NCBI RefSeq assembly: GCF_007995085.1 | Contig: NZ_VOQS01000003.1 | Coordinates: 1,736,001-1,800,000, forward strand | DNA from: Paraburkholderia azotifigens | GTDB lineage: Bacteria; Pseudomonadota; Gammaproteobacteria; Burkholderiales; Burkholderiaceae | Length of the DNA stretch: 64,000 nt | Reading direction: 5' to 3' | In this document: positions 1-8,577 of the stretch, one piece after another | How positions within the stretch are numbered: position 1 is the stretch's first letter | Layout: the number at the start of each line of letters is the position of its first letter | Program-made: the position numbers and the translations under genes | The notes under the pieces: model-generated | Databases searched by the model: none | What the model was told of the DNA's origin: nothing | What the model saw: the letters and a program-made list of their open reading frames with translations, nothing else

Positions 1-2
1 AC

Positions 3-779
3 GACCGCCTGATCATCGTTCCGCATGGCGCGCTGCACTATCTGCCGTTCCAGGCGTTGCACGGCCCGGATGGCTTCCTGATCCAGCGCCACGCCATCGC
101 GCTGGAGCCTTCGGCGAGTGTCGCGGTGCAACTGGAATCGCGCGAGCGGCAGGTGGCGAGCAATCTGGTCGCATTCGGCAATCCGACGATCGCGCCCGCG
201 TATGCATTGCCAGGCGCCGAGGCGGAGGTGCGAGGCATTGCGCCGTTATTCGCACGGCAGGAAATTTTTCTGCAATCCAGCGCGACCCGCGTGAGCTTCC
301 GCGAAAATGCGCCCACGGGGCGAGTGCTGCATGTCGCCACGCACGCGGAGGCCGACACGATCGACCCGTTGCATTCGCGCATCCTGCTCGCGCCCGCGAC
401 GCAACCGGCCGATGGTCCCGACTCGCTGCTTGCGAAAGATATCTACAACCTGAAGCTGAACGACGTCTCGCTCGTCACGCTGTCGGCGTGCGAGACAGGC
501 CTCGGCCGCATTGCACGCGGCGACGAGATTCTCGGCTTCACGCGCGCGTTCTTCTATGCGGGCGCGACGAGCCTGATCGTGTCGATGTGGCCCGTGGCCG
601 ACGAATCGAGCGCGCTGACGATGCGCACGTTTTACGCGCAACTGGCCGATGGCCATCAAGCCATCGATGCGATGCGCACCGCGCAACTCGCTGTGATGCA
701 GAACCCACGCTTCGCCCATCCGTTCTTCTGGGCACCATTCGACTTGATGGGAGGCTGGCGCCTGAGCATCGCGCGCTGA
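3..779 (+). CDS. CHAT-domain protein, C-terminal part (5' end outside window)
   Basis: The reading frame is open from the left edge, so only the C-terminal part is seen (about 258 codons). It begins inside a typical CHAT fold (LIIVPHG, HYLPFQAL) and continues to the two caspase-like catalytic motifs, HVATHAE (His) and LSACETG (Cys), then a GARAFFYAGA-like helix and a VSMWPV strand. CHAT domains are cysteine-protease-like and usually follow TPR repeats, which would lie to the left of the window. The stop is 8 bases before the TpsB gene, so the gene probably belongs to the same transcript. A role in processing or maturing the secreted partner is inferred from position only. Both catalytic residues are present, so it is probably active. 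Confidence 0.85.
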   Translation, partial: DRLIIVPHGALHYLPFQALHGPDGFLIQRHAIALEPSASVAVQLESRERQVASNLVAFGNPTIAPAYALPGAEAEVRGIAPLFARQEIFLQSSATRVSFRENAPTGRVLHVATHAEADTIDPLHSRILLAPATQPADGPDSLLAKDIYNLKLNDVSLVTLSACETGLGRIARGDEILGFTRAFFYAGATSLIVSMWPVADESSALTMRTFYAQLADGHQAIDAMRTAQLAVMQNPRFAHPFFWAPFDLMGGWRLSIAR

Positions 780-787
780 GAAGAACA

Positions 788-2464
788 ATGAACCGACTCA
801 GACTCATTGCGGCGGCGCTAGCCTGCAGCGGGACGATCGCGTGGGGCCAGACGCTGCCGAATGCCGGCAGCATCCTTCAGCAAACCGCACCGCGCGATAC
901 GCGTCCTGCGCCGCCCGGCGGCGGCCAGTCGCTACCCGCCGTGCCGCAGCCGGGCGCGCCGCCCGTGACGGCACCCGGGCCGACGTTCGTGCTGAAGGGC
1001 ATCACGTTCAGGGGCAACGACACGATTCCTGCCGATCAACTGCTTGCGCCCGTGCGCGACCAGGTCGGCAAGCAGATCGGATTCGCCGATCTCGAAACGA
1101 TCGCTGCGAAGGTCACGCAGGTCTATCGCGCGCGCGGCTATCTGCTCGCCCAGGTCGTGATTCCGCAGCAGGACGTGAGCGCGGGCACGGTCGAATTCAC
1201 CGTGCTCGAAGGACGCGTCGGCCATGTGCGGCTCGATATCGCGGCGGGCACGCCGATCCGCGAAGACGTGCTGCGTGCGCGCGTCGCGCAGATTCCGACA
1301 GGCCAGCCGCTGCAGCAGCACGATCTCGAACGCACGATGCTGCTGCTGTCGGACTTGCCGGGCATCGTCGTGACCTCGGCCATCGAAATGGGCGAGGAGC
1401 CGGGCACGGTCGATCTGACCATCAGCATCGCGCCTGCCAAACGCTGGACGTTTGCGATCGACTTCGACAATTACGGCGCGCCCGAAAGCGGGACGTGGCG
1501 TCTGGGTGCGCTCGCGCGTCTCAATTCGCCGTTCATGATCGGCGACAACCTGGACCTGCGTCTGCTGGCCAGCGAGCGGCTCGATACCGTGTATGGCCGC
1601 ATCGGCTACGAGGCGCCCGTGAACGCGTACGGCACGCGTGTGGGCGTCGCGCTGTCGCGGCTCAACTATGCGCTCGGCAAGGAATTCGCGCCCCTCGACG
1701 CGCAGGGCGAAGCGACCGTCGTCGATCTGACGGTGACGCATCCGCTGCTGCGTACCCGCAACCAGAACCTGCTGGCCCGCGCGAACCTGGAATATCGCGA
1801 TCTCATCGACAACATCGGCGCGGTGGACCTGCACAATCCGCGCTCGCTGATCGAAGGGAGCGTCGGTCTCAGCTACGAGAGCCGCGACGCGCTGCTGGGC
1901 GGCGGCTTCAATAGCGCGGATGTGGAGTTGCTGATTGGCAGCCTGCATTTCAGGAATGCGGCCGCCGAGGAACTGGATACGTCCGCGTTCGGACGCAATA
2001 CGCAGGGCACCGAGATGCGCGCGACGTTCTTCGCGAACCGCCTGAATGCGGTGACGGAGCGCTTCAGCGTATTCGCGGGCATATCGGGCCAGTGGGCCGC
2101 CACGACACTCGACAGCTCGTCGCGCTTTCTGCTGGGCGGCCCGCATGCGGTGCGCGCGTACTCGACGTCGGAAGGACTCGTCGACGAGGGCTTCGTCGCG
2201 ACGGTCGAAGGGCGTTATGCAATCAATGCGAAGGCGACGGTGTTCGGCTTCTTCGACTTCGGCACCGGCTGGTACAACGCCAACTCGCGGCCGGAGCAGG
2301 GGCCGAACATGATCACGCGAAGCGGCGTCGGCTTCGGCGCGTACTGGGTGGGGCCGGGCGGCATCGCGCTTCAGGGCACGGTCGCCTGGCGCACGACGGG
2401 ATCGGATACGACGGGCGACGACAAGGTGCCGCGCTTTTATGTGCAGTTGACCAAGACGTTCTAG
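788..2464 (+). CDS. TpsB-family outer-membrane transporter (ShlB/FhaC/HecB type)
   Basis: The product is 558 residues. The ATG at 788 is chosen because it follows a GAGAAG ribosome-binding site and opens a signal peptide of about 20 residues; an open frame further upstream overlaps the CHAT gene and is not needed. After a Pro-rich linker comes a POTRA domain at about 67-145 (FVLKGITFRGN, then RARGYLLAQVVIPQQ), a second POTRA-like part to about 220, and a 16-strand-type barrel ending in the terminal Phe expected for BAM substrates. Family members move one TpsA exoprotein across the outer membrane by two-partner secretion. The partner is encoded directly downstream. Confidence 0.92.
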   Translation: MNRLRLIAAALACSGTIAWGQTLPNAGSILQQTAPRDTRPAPPGGGQSLPAVPQPGAPPVTAPGPTFVLKGITFRGNDTIPADQLLAPVRDQVGKQIGFADLETIAAKVTQVYRARGYLLAQVVIPQQDVSAGTVEFTVLEGRVGHVRLDIAAGTPIREDVLRARVAQIPTGQPLQQHDLERTMLLLSDLPGIVVTSAIEMGEEPGTVDLTISIAPAKRWTFAIDFDNYGAPESGTWRLGALARLNSPFMIGDNLDLRLLASERLDTVYGRIGYEAPVNAYGTRVGVALSRLNYALGKEFAPLDAQGEATVVDLTVTHPLLRTRNQNLLARANLEYRDLIDNIGAVDLHNPRSLIEGSVGLSYESRDALLGGGFNSADVELLIGSLHFRNAAAEELDTSAFGRNTQGTEMRATFFANRLNAVTERFSVFAGISGQWAATTLDSSSRFLLGGPHAVRAYSTSEGLVDEGFVATVEGRYAINAKATVFGFFDFGTGWYNANSRPEQGPNMITRSGVGFGAYWVGPGGIALQGTVAWRTTGSDTTGDDKVPRFYVQLTKTF

Positions 2465-2508
2465 TTGCCCTCGACCTTGCGCGAGCGGGACGACTGAGTG
2501 GTCGTTGA

Positions 2509-2525
2509 GCCGGGCGCTGCCCGGC
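2509..2525 (+). promoter_or_regulatory. Hairpin just upstream of the tpsA-like ribosome-binding site
   Basis: A perfect 7-bp inverted repeat (GCCGGGC, loop GCT, GCCCGGC) ends directly before the GCGGAGG ribosome-binding site of the TpsA-like gene. It has no T-tract, so a translation-modulating or mRNA-stabilising stem is more likely than a terminator. The function is inferred. Confidence 0.4.
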
Positions 2526-2538
2526 GCGGAGGTTTGCC

Positions 2539-5500
2539 ATGAACAAACCATGCTGTGTGCCGTGGCGGGTTGCCGGCTTGATGGTCTGTGCGGCGGCGCC
2601 GTTGCTTGCCGGTTTCTACATGTCGTCGCTGCTGGCGAATCCGACGGGTGCGCAGGTGGTGTCGGGCACGGTCAGCGTCGATACGCCTGCTGCCGGGCAG
2701 ATGAACATCACGCAGAAGACGCCCAACGCGATCGTCAACTGGAACACCTTCTCGATCGGTTCGCACGAAGGCGTGACGATTGCGCAGCCGTCGGCCAGCG
2801 CGGCGCTGCTCAACCGTGTGACGGGCAACGATCCGAGCGTGATCGCGGGGCGGCTGCAGGCCAATGGCAGAGTGTTTCTCGTCAACCCCGCCGGCGTGCT
2901 CTTTACTGCGGGTTCATCGGTGAATGTCGGCTCGCTGATCGCATCGACGCTCAATATTTCGAACGCCGATTTTCTTGCAGGCAACTATCGTTTCGTCGGC
3001 ACGTCCGTCGCGCCCGTCAGCAACGCCGGCACGCTGACGGCGGGGACAGGAGGCACGATTGCACTGCTCGGCGGCAGCGTGAGCAATGCCGGTACGGTGA
3101 GCGCGCGCCTCGGCACGGTCGTGCTGGGTGCGGGCAACGACATCACGCTGGACTTCGCGGGCGACGGGCTGACCACACTGAAGATCAACCAGGGCGCGGC
3201 CAATGCGCTGATCGGCAACACGGGCACGCTCGCCGCAGATGGCGGGCTGGTGGTGATGAGCGCGCAGACGGCCGATGCGCTGGCGGGTTCCGTGATCAAC
3301 CAGCAGGGCATCGTGCGTGCGCAAAGCGTCGCCGAGCGCAACGGGCATATCGTGCTCGACGGTGGCACGAGCGGCATCGCGACAGTCGGCGGCACGCTCG
3401 ACGCAACGGGCGGCACGGGCCTGACGGGCGGCCGCATCGACGTGACGGGCTACAACCTTGCGCTCGCTGACGGTGCGCGCGTCGATGCCAGCGGTGCGGC
3501 GGGCGGCGGCACGGTGCGCTTCGGCGGCGGCGCAGCCGGGCAGGACCCGGCCATTCGCAACGCCAACGCCGTGTGGATGTCGCCGACTGCGAGCATTCAG
3601 GCCGACGCGCTGATCGATGGCCCAGGCGGAAATGTGGTCGTATTCAGCGACACGGCGAGCCGGATCTATGGCTCGATCTCGGCCACGGGCGGCGCGCAGG
3701 GCGGCAACGGCGGCCTGATCGAAACCTCGGGCCGCTATCTCGACGTTACCCAGGCGCACATCGACGCTTCCGCGCCCAAGGGGAAAGGCGGCACGTGGAA
3801 GCTCGATCCAGACAACATCGCGATCGTGGCGGCGGCCTCGGGAACACCCGCGACCGAAACGCCGCCGGGCAATGGCTCGCCTGCCATTTTCACGCCTGCG
3901 GGCACGGACAGCGTGGTGGTCAATACCAGGATCACCGACCAGTTGAATCTGGGCGTCTCCGTGATCATTACGACGGTCGGCTCGTCACCCACCCACCTGG
4001 CACTGGGCGACATCAACATTCAGGCACCGATCGTCGCAGCGACACCCGCGAACCCGACCAGCGTCCCCGTTCTGACGATGACCGCGCTGGGCTCGATCAC
4101 CGATAACGGGCAACAGATCACGTCGACGTCGGGGCCACTCGATATCGTGCTCAATGCGAATGTTGCCGGCACGAATCCCTTCAGCCCTGTCTCGATCAGC
4201 AATACGAGCGTGACGACCCATGGCGGCAGCCTCACGGTCAACGCGGCCGGGGCCGGGTCGAGCACGGTCGTCATCAACAACTCGACGATCGATACCGCAG
4301 GCGGCGCGCTTTCGCTCACCGGCACGACGACGCAGACGGAAGACGTCGGCATCAATATCTTCAACAGTCAGCTCAACAGCGGCGCCGGCGCGATGACGCT
4401 GACGGGCATCGCCAGTGGCGGCGGATTCAGCACGGGCGTCATGCTCGACACTTCCAACCTGACGACGGGCAGTGGCACCTTGGCCATCTATGGCAGCGGC
4501 ACCGGGCCGTTTACCAATGGCGTCGAAATCACCGGTGGCTCGCAGATCGTCTCGAGCAACGGCGGTCTGATCGATATCCGCGGCGCCGTGAGCGGACCCA
4601 CGGGCGGCACGAGCCCGAATCTGCAGGGCGACATCGGCGTGCTGATCGCCAGCGGCGACGTCAAGGTAACGGGGCAAACGGGGGCGATCCAGATTGCCGG
4701 TTCGACCAATACGGCAGATCCCGGTCTCGCGATCGGCGTGCCGCCGTCCTCCAGCGGAGGAACTGCGATGCTTGGCGCGGCGCTGCTGGCCGGCCCGACG
4801 GTCTCGACAGCGCAAGCCGGTTCCATTGCGTTGCGCGCGGCGAATGATGGCACGACCACCAGCCTGTTCATCGGCAATTCGACGTTGTCGTCGCCGGGCG
4901 GCGTGTTGTCGATCATGCCGGCAACGGTCGATCCGAACACGTTCGCAATCGTGGCGCAGAACGCCACGCCAATTACGCTGTTCGGCGCGGGCGGCGGTCT
5001 GAGTATCGATGCCGCAACGTTTTCGACGTTCGCTTCGGTTCCAACCATCGTGCTGGGTTCGACCACGCAGACGGGACTGATCACCGTGAACGGTGTGTGC
5101 TCGTCGGCCAGCGAGGTCTGCGTGCTGACACGCCCGGGTCTGTCGAACAACCTCACGCTGTCCAATCCGGGATCGGGCAGTCAGGGCATCGTGCTTCCAT
5201 TTGGCCTCTCGACGACCGGCCATACGCTCGCACTCGTGTCCGGCGGTCCCGTCACCGACCCTGGCGGCATCCAGGCGGCGAGCCTGCTGCTTTCGGGCCC
5301 CGGCACCTTCACGTTGACCGATCCGCAAAACGACGTCGGCGTGCTGGCGATGGTCAATGCGGGCAATGTGAACTTTACGGACTCGCACGGATTCGTCATC
5401 GGCCCCGTGATCGGCCAGACATTCAATACCGACACGAGCCAGTTGACCACGCTCGACGGCACTCACTCGACGTTGACGGGCAACCTCATTGCACAAGCCG

Positions 5501-6267
5501 CAACGGGCAATATCGGGCTGGCTGGTCCGAACGCCAGCCTGAGCGCAGGCGGCTCGATCGATCTGGTGATGGAAAGCGGGCTGTTCAACTCGGCGAGTTC
5601 CGGCGCGATCGCTGCCGGCAACGGATGGCGGATCTGGGCGAGCACGTGGGTGGGCGAGACGCGCGGCAACGTGCAGCCGAACACTGCACAGCCGAACTTC
5701 TATGGCTGCGCGTTCGGAGCGGGCTGCAGTTGGGGCGGCACGGTGCCCGCCACAGGCAATCACTACGTCTATATCGCAAGGCCGACCGTGACGGTGACCG
5801 CCGATGGCAAGACGCGCATTGCAGGCGCACCCGGTCCCGTCTTCACGTTCACCGCCAGCGGACTGATCAACGGCGACACCGCCGCCGGCGCGCTGACGGG
5901 CACGCTGACGTCATCCGCCAACCGCAATTCTCCGCCTGGGCAGTACCCGATCGTTCCGGATTTCGCGTCGAACGTCGGCTATATCGTGATCGAAGTGCCG
6001 GGCACGCTGACCGTGACACCGTTGATCGACCCTGTTGCCCAAGCCGGCCTGCAACAGTTCTTTAGCAACCAGGAGCAAACCTTCGTCTACGAGAACAACC
6101 TGCAAGGCACCAACATCTGTATCGGTTCGAATCAACCGCTCTTCACCACCGCGGCGCCGGGCGACACGCAGGACATCCTTGCTGTCGAATGGAAGCGCGT
6201 GCGTTCGCAACCGAATCTGAACAGTTGCATGTTGCTGAACGGTCAACACGGGTGCGGTGACTTCTAG
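2539..6267 (+). CDS. TpsA-like exoprotein with filamentous haemagglutinin N-terminal (TPS) domain
   Basis: The product is 1242 residues. A hydrophobic export signal covers about 8-33. The TPS secretion domain follows (about 38-300), with VNWNTFSIG, AALLNRVTG and NPAGVLF, the last a variant of the NPNGI-type motif. The middle is Gly/Ser/Thr/Asn-rich with regular short strands, as in a right-handed beta-helix. Near 1075-1165 lies an MBG-like Ig domain (VTVTADGKTRIAG). The C-terminus has several cysteines (NICIG, SCMLL, HGCGDF), unusual for a fibrous exoprotein. The start is set by GCGGAGG seven bases upstream. It is much smaller than FhaB-type adhesins and shows no recognisable CdiA-type toxin end, so an adhesin or matrix protein is more likely than a contact-dependent toxin. 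Confidence 0.88.
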   Translation: MNKPCCVPWRVAGLMVCAAAPLLAGFYMSSLLANPTGAQVVSGTVSVDTPAAGQMNITQKTPNAIVNWNTFSIGSHEGVTIAQPSASAALLNRVTGNDPSVIAGRLQANGRVFLVNPAGVLFTAGSSVNVGSLIASTLNISNADFLAGNYRFVGTSVAPVSNAGTLTAGTGGTIALLGGSVSNAGTVSARLGTVVLGAGNDITLDFAGDGLTTLKINQGAANALIGNTGTLAADGGLVVMSAQTADALAGSVINQQGIVRAQSVAERNGHIVLDGGTSGIATVGGTLDATGGTGLTGGRIDVTGYNLALADGARVDASGAAGGGTVRFGGGAAGQDPAIRNANAVWMSPTASIQADALIDGPGGNVVVFSDTASRIYGSISATGGAQGGNGGLIETSGRYLDVTQAHIDASAPKGKGGTWKLDPDNIAIVAAASGTPATETPPGNGSPAIFTPAGTDSVVVNTRITDQLNLGVSVIITTVGSSPTHLALGDINIQAPIVAATPANPTSVPVLTMTALGSITDNGQQITSTSGPLDIVLNANVAGTNPFSPVSISNTSVTTHGGSLTVNAAGAGSSTVVINNSTIDTAGGALSLTGTTTQTEDVGINIFNSQLNSGAGAMTLTGIASGGGFSTGVMLDTSNLTTGSGTLAIYGSGTGPFTNGVEITGGSQIVSSNGGLIDIRGAVSGPTGGTSPNLQGDIGVLIASGDVKVTGQTGAIQIAGSTNTADPGLAIGVPPSSSGGTAMLGAALLAGPTVSTAQAGSIALRAANDGTTTSLFIGNSTLSSPGGVLSIMPATVDPNTFAIVAQNATPITLFGAGGGLSIDAATFSTFASVPTIVLGSTTQTGLITVNGVCSSASEVCVLTRPGLSNNLTLSNPGSGSQGIVLPFGLSTTGHTLALVSGGPVTDPGGIQAASLLLSGPGTFTLTDPQNDVGVLAMVNAGNVNFTDSHGFVIGPVIGQTFNTDTSQLTTLDGTHSTLTGNLIAQAATGNIGLAGPNASLSAGGSIDLVMESGLFNSASSGAIAAGNGWRIWASTWVGETRGNVQPNTAQPNFYGCAFGAGCSWGGTVPATGNHYVYIARPTVTVTADGKTRIAGAPGPVFTFTASGLINGDTAAGALTGTLTSSANRNSPPGQYPIVPDFASNVGYIVIEVPGTLTVTPLIDPVAQAGLQQFFSNQEQTFVYENNLQGTNICIGSNQPLFTTAAPGDTQDILAVEWKRVRSQPNLNSCMLLNGQHGCGDF

Positions 6268-6297
6268 CAACGGGCACGGTTCAGGCATGCAGCGCGC

Positions 6298-7092
6298 TCA
6301 GGAAGGCGCGACTTGCCGCACCGTCGGCTGCGAGTCTTCCGGATCGACGATCCATACCGCCATCGCGCTGAAGTTGTCGTGGCTGGCCGGTGCGGTGACG
6401 CGCACGCGCGCAGCGAGTGCGCCAAGCCATGCATCGGGTGTTGCGGCTTCGTCAAGTGCGTCGCGCATACATGTTTCGTCGACGTATTCCCACAGTCCAT
6501 CGCTGCAAAGCAGGAACGCATCACGATCGAGCAGACCGAACTTGCCGTCGGAGCCATCGATGGCCAGCTCGCCGGGCGTGCCCAGCGCGGCGAGCAGCAG
6601 GTTGCGCCGCGGATGCCGGCGCACGTCGCCGGGTTGGATCAGACGCGCGTCGACCATATCCTGAACGAGGCTATGGTCGCGCGTCTGCACGCTGATCTGT
6701 CCGTCACGAAAACAGTAGAGTCGCGAATCGCCGCAGTGGGCCCACGCCGCCGTGCGCAGTTCGCAGTCGATCGCGAGCAGCACGACGGTCGAGCGCATGT
6801 CTTTCACTGCGTCGTCGCCGCGTGCCTGCTCTTCCAGAATGTTCGCGTTCGCGTGGCGGATTGCACTGACGAGCCGCTCGCCCGTCGGGGGCAACTCGGC
6901 GACGGTCAGATAGCGAAGATCCGCGAGGACGCTGTCGACGACGATCGTCGATGCCGTATCGCCGCCGCCGTGTCCGCCCGCGCCGTCGGCGACCACGCAA
7001 TAGTAAAGACGTTCGCTCGACCAGTATCCGACTGCGTCCTCGTTGCGCTGCCGGCCGCCACGATCGCTCAGGCTTGCTGTGGCAAGTTGCAC
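6298..7092 (-). CDS. PP2C-family Ser/Thr phosphatase of the T6SS locus (PppA-like)
   Basis: The PP2C metal-binding motifs occur in order: RNEDA near residue 18, DGAGGHGGG near 36, GDSRLY, CSDGLWEYV and a terminal HDNFS. A GTG start at 7092 is chosen because GGAG lies 8 bases upstream and the conserved domain begins within a few residues; a longer frame to 7221 would overlap the upstream gene far more. The product is 264 residues and cytoplasmic. In other T6SSs PppA reverses threonine phosphorylation of the FHA protein by the kinase PpkA. An FHA gene and tagF are present here, but no kinase gene is seen. The start overlaps the end of the upstream gene by 25 bases, so the two are co-transcribed. 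Confidence 0.85.
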   Translation of the reverse strand: MQLATASLSDRGGRQRNEDAVGYWSSERLYYCVVADGAGGHGGGDTASTIVVDSVLADLRYLTVAELPPTGERLVSAIRHANANILEEQARGDDAVKDMRSTVVLLAIDCELRTAAWAHCGDSRLYCFRDGQISVQTRDHSLVQDMVDARLIQPGDVRRHPRRNLLLAALGTPGELAIDGSDGKFGLLDRDAFLLCSDGLWEYVDETCMRDALDEAATPDAWLGALAARVRVTAPASHDNFSAMAVWIVDPEDSQPTVRQVAPS

Positions 7093-7895
7093 GGTAAGTC
7101 TCCGGCCGGGTCGGGCTCGATCGAAGGCGCTTGCGATTGCTCGGAGAGGATGCCCAGCACGATCAGGATCGCGACACGATTCTCCGCTGCAATATCGATG
7201 CCGAGCGTGCGCGTAATCCATTCACCGATGCTCGTCGAAGCGAAATCGGCGGGCAGTGAGCCTTTTTTCAGCGTGACGCCGAGCTTGCGGGCGCGATAGT
7301 GATACGACGCAATCTGATAGCGAGCGGCAATCTGCGACAGGCCTCCCTGTTCGTTCGATAGCCAGCCGAGGGTGCCCGCCAGCAGCAGCCAGTCGGATTC
7401 GTCGAGACCCGCGATGAAGTGCGCCGCGGACTCACGCACGGTTTGTTCGTCGAGTCCGTACTGGATCAGCACCGAACCCACGGGATCGCTTTGCATGGCC
7501 GTTTGCTGCTCGACTTCTGCCAGTACATTTTCATCGTCGAACGAGACATTGCGCTGATGGGCCGCATTGCGCAGGCAGTCGATCAGATAACGTCGGAAAT
7601 ACGCGCATACTGCGTGACCGTTCGACGGCGCGCTATGCAATGGGAACGCTTCCGGATGCGGATGCGTGGCTTCGAAGCGGAAGACCTTGAAGTAGATGAA
7701 CTGCGAAATGAGTTCTTCCTTGTCTTCGCCTAGTGCCTGCAATTCGAAAGGATGGTATCCCTGCAACGCGCGTCGCACGACCGTGTAGATCAAGGCCATT
7801 TCGTCACGATTCAGACATGTGCGCCGTTGCCACAGGTCCGGTAACGCAACGCCGCCGATGTTATCGGCCGTGCGTACGCTTTCAATGTGTGTCAC
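7068..7895 (-). CDS. T6SS-linked protein resembling a sigma factor, function unknown
   Basis: The product is 275 residues with no signal or membrane segment. Two segments look like sigma-70-type regions. Around residues 100-130 is a YLIDCLRNAAHQRN helix followed by SFDDE, like region 2. Around 165-215 is LSQIAARYQIASYHYRARKLG, which reads like a region 4 helix-turn-helix. This similarity is by eye. The gene is the first of a two-gene minus-strand operon with the PP2C phosphatase and is transcribed away from tssA, so a regulatory role for the T6SS is plausible but unproven. It could instead be a conserved T6SS accessory protein with no DNA binding. Confidence 0.6.
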   Translation of the reverse strand: MTHIESVRTADNIGGVALPDLWQRRTCLNRDEMALIYTVVRRALQGYHPFELQALGEDKEELISQFIYFKVFRFEATHPHPEAFPLHSAPSNGHAVCAYFRRYLIDCLRNAAHQRNVSFDDENVLAEVEQQTAMQSDPVGSVLIQYGLDEQTVRESAAHFIAGLDESDWLLLAGTLGWLSNEQGGLSQIAARYQIASYHYRARKLGVTLKKGSLPADFASTSIGEWITRTLGIDIAAENRVAILIVLGILSEQSQAPSIEPDPAGDLPCNLPQQA

Positions 7896-8577
7896 ATGTC
7901 ACCCCGCATGATGAGCACAGCGTCGTGCTGTGCGGATTCGATACCCGATGTGCGATACGTGTAGTTCGTTTGCGGCAGGGGAAACCGGATTGCGGATCCG
8001 ACTATCGGCACGCCTTTATCTGGCATGACCGGGAAGGAGCAGTTATTCACCGTAACACTGCGAAAAGCAACGCTTTAGGTATCGCACATCAGGCGACAAA
8101 ACTTATATGAGGGTTTACCTTGCTGCGCGTTTAAATGGTTTTCTTTCAATTTCAACAAGCTGAATCGTTTACTGATTGCAATGCCGTCGATTGATGCAGA
8201 TTTTGTCAGCAACAGAACAGGCACGATTCTTTGTTGAGAAATGTACTCAAAAAAAAGAACAGACATGCGCGTCTTGCGTTTTTTTCAGGTGCTTAGAAAT
8301 AGACATTTCTATTGCTTTTTGCGAGTCTCTTCTTTCAATTGCGCCGTCATGAGAGCAAGCCTTTTAATTTGAATATTGCGTGCTATGCTCATATCCGTTC
8401 GCTGTGAGAGTGTTTGTAGCGCAACGTCGAGACATCGCGTATTGCTATCAGTATTTCCAGCTTGATTTGTTGAAACCGGTTCGTGAAAGACCAGATTCGG
8501 CAGTTTCCGTGGCGTGACTCGTCGCGAGGGACAGGCGCGCTAAAACCATTTCGTTTCAGACTGATGCCGATACAAAA
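7896..8577. promoter_or_regulatory. Divergent regulatory region between the phosphatase operon and the tss operon
   Basis: These 682 bases carry no convincing gene and are clearly richer in A/T than both flanks, with many T-tracts at 8100-8360. They must hold the promoters of both operons. I looked for a sigma-54 GG-N10-GC element and did not find a convincing one. A 63-codon frame at 8075-8266 on the minus strand has no ribosome-binding site worth noting. Confidence 0.6.
8294..8311. promoter_or_regulatory. Candidate operator: palindrome TAGAAAT-AGAC-ATTTCTA
   Basis: A perfect 7-bp dyad with a 4-base spacer lies about 270 bases upstream of tssA in the divergent region. Its size and symmetry fit a dimeric regulator site. 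No cognate regulator can be named. Confidence 0.4.

Noticed and set aside
488..787. Extended N-terminus for the TpsB gene
   Set aside because: The signal peptide and ribosome-binding site start at 788; the extension lies within the CHAT gene in another frame.
3985..5763. 592-codon minus-strand frame over the tpsA-like gene
   Set aside because: Arg/Ala/His-rich antisense shadow with no domain; the plus strand encodes a clear TPS exoprotein.
6023..6267. Contact-dependent-inhibition toxin at the end of the TpsA-like protein
   Set aside because: No VENN-type boundary, no toxin domain and no immunity-like gene follows; the next gene is on the other strand.
8075..8266. 63-codon minus-strand frame in the T6SS divergent region
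   Set aside because: No ribosome-binding site, no family similarity, and A/T-rich promoter-like composition.
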